Shown here: piece by piece, positions 6,331 to 6,442 of the stretch
Numbering within the stretch: the stretch's first letter is position 1
Layout of the letters: every line of letters starts with the position of its first letter
From: an uncultured Porphyromonadaceae bacterium
GTDB lineage: Bacteria; Bacteroidota; Bacteroidia; Bacteroidales; Muribaculaceae
Reading direction: 5' to 3'
NCBI GenBank assembly: GCA_905193395.1
Contig: CAJJOO010000089.1
Location: 1-6,442, forward strand
Length of the DNA stretch: 6,442 bases
Program-made: the position numbers and the translations under genes
Notes under the pieces: model-generated
What the model was told of the DNA's origin: nothing
Database searches by the model: none
What the model saw: the letters and a program-made list of their open reading frames with translations, nothing else

Positions 6331-6442
6331 GCGATTTCACCCTGAACATACTGGGCTGCGGCTCGGCCACACCCACACACCGCCACCTGCCGTCGGCACA
6401 GGCCCTGGATTTCCGCGGGCAGGTGATGATGGTGGACTGCGG
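6327..6442 (+). CDS. rnz: Ribonuclease Z, N-terminal part (cut by the window end)
   Basis: The first 38 codons plus two bases of a gene starting at ATG 6327, overlapping the nitroreductase stop by four bases. The translation LNILGCGSATPTHRHLPSAQ, followed by a hydrophobic strand and VDC leading into a Gly codon, matches the start of RNase Z, the metallo-beta-lactamase-fold endonuclease that matures tRNA 3' ends. The metal-binding HxHxDH motif would lie beyond the edge, so activity cannot be judged. The full protein is usually about 300 residues. The four-base overlap and shared strand place it in the same operon. Confidence 0.9.
   Translation, partial: MSDFTLNILGCGSATPTHRHLPSAQALDFRGQVMMVDC

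Overview
The window looks like chromosome of a GC-rich member of the Bacteroidota, most likely Bacteroidales; I cannot fix the genus. Three things support this. The minus-strand gene has a well-matched Bacteroidota promoter (TTTG, 20 nt, TATCTTTG), and a TAnnTTTG box lies upstream of the first plus-strand gene. The sugar-phosphate isomerase is the SIS-only, CBS-less form with the HHGGYLG ending that I associate with Bacteroides-type proteins. The large secreted nuclease ends in a module resembling a type IX secretion (Por) sorting domain. High GC explains the many long shadow frames opposite the real genes.

Layout. Positions 42-2426 (minus) hold one long exported protein: an endonuclease I (EndA-type) domain followed by Ig-like, fibronectin-like and jelly-roll-like modules. 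A roughly 206-base intergenic region (2427-2632) carries divergent promoters. From 2633 to the right edge everything reads on the plus strand: SIS-only arabinose-5-phosphate isomerase; a PfkB-fold protein whose two signature motifs are both damaged; lumazine synthase (ribH); a small lipoprotein of unknown function; an SUI1/eIF1-like protein; a TM1586-type nitroreductase; and the first 38 codons of ribonuclease Z.

How the genes may work together. From ribH onward the gaps are 3, 5 and 25 bases, and the last pair overlaps (ATGA), so 4294-6442 reads as one transcription unit, probably including the PfkB-like gene 34 bases upstream. It mixes flavin supply (RibH), a predicted flavoenzyme (nitroreductase), and translation or RNA-processing functions (SUI1, RNase Z), which suggests a growth-linked housekeeping operon. 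The isomerase probably feeds Kdo synthesis for lipopolysaccharide. I find no RNA gene, CRISPR array, insertion sequence, integrase or other mobile-element signature. The most unusual item is the PfkB-fold protein lacking the catalytic aspartate, a candidate pseudokinase or divergent enzyme. I see no strong case for an entirely new multi-gene system.
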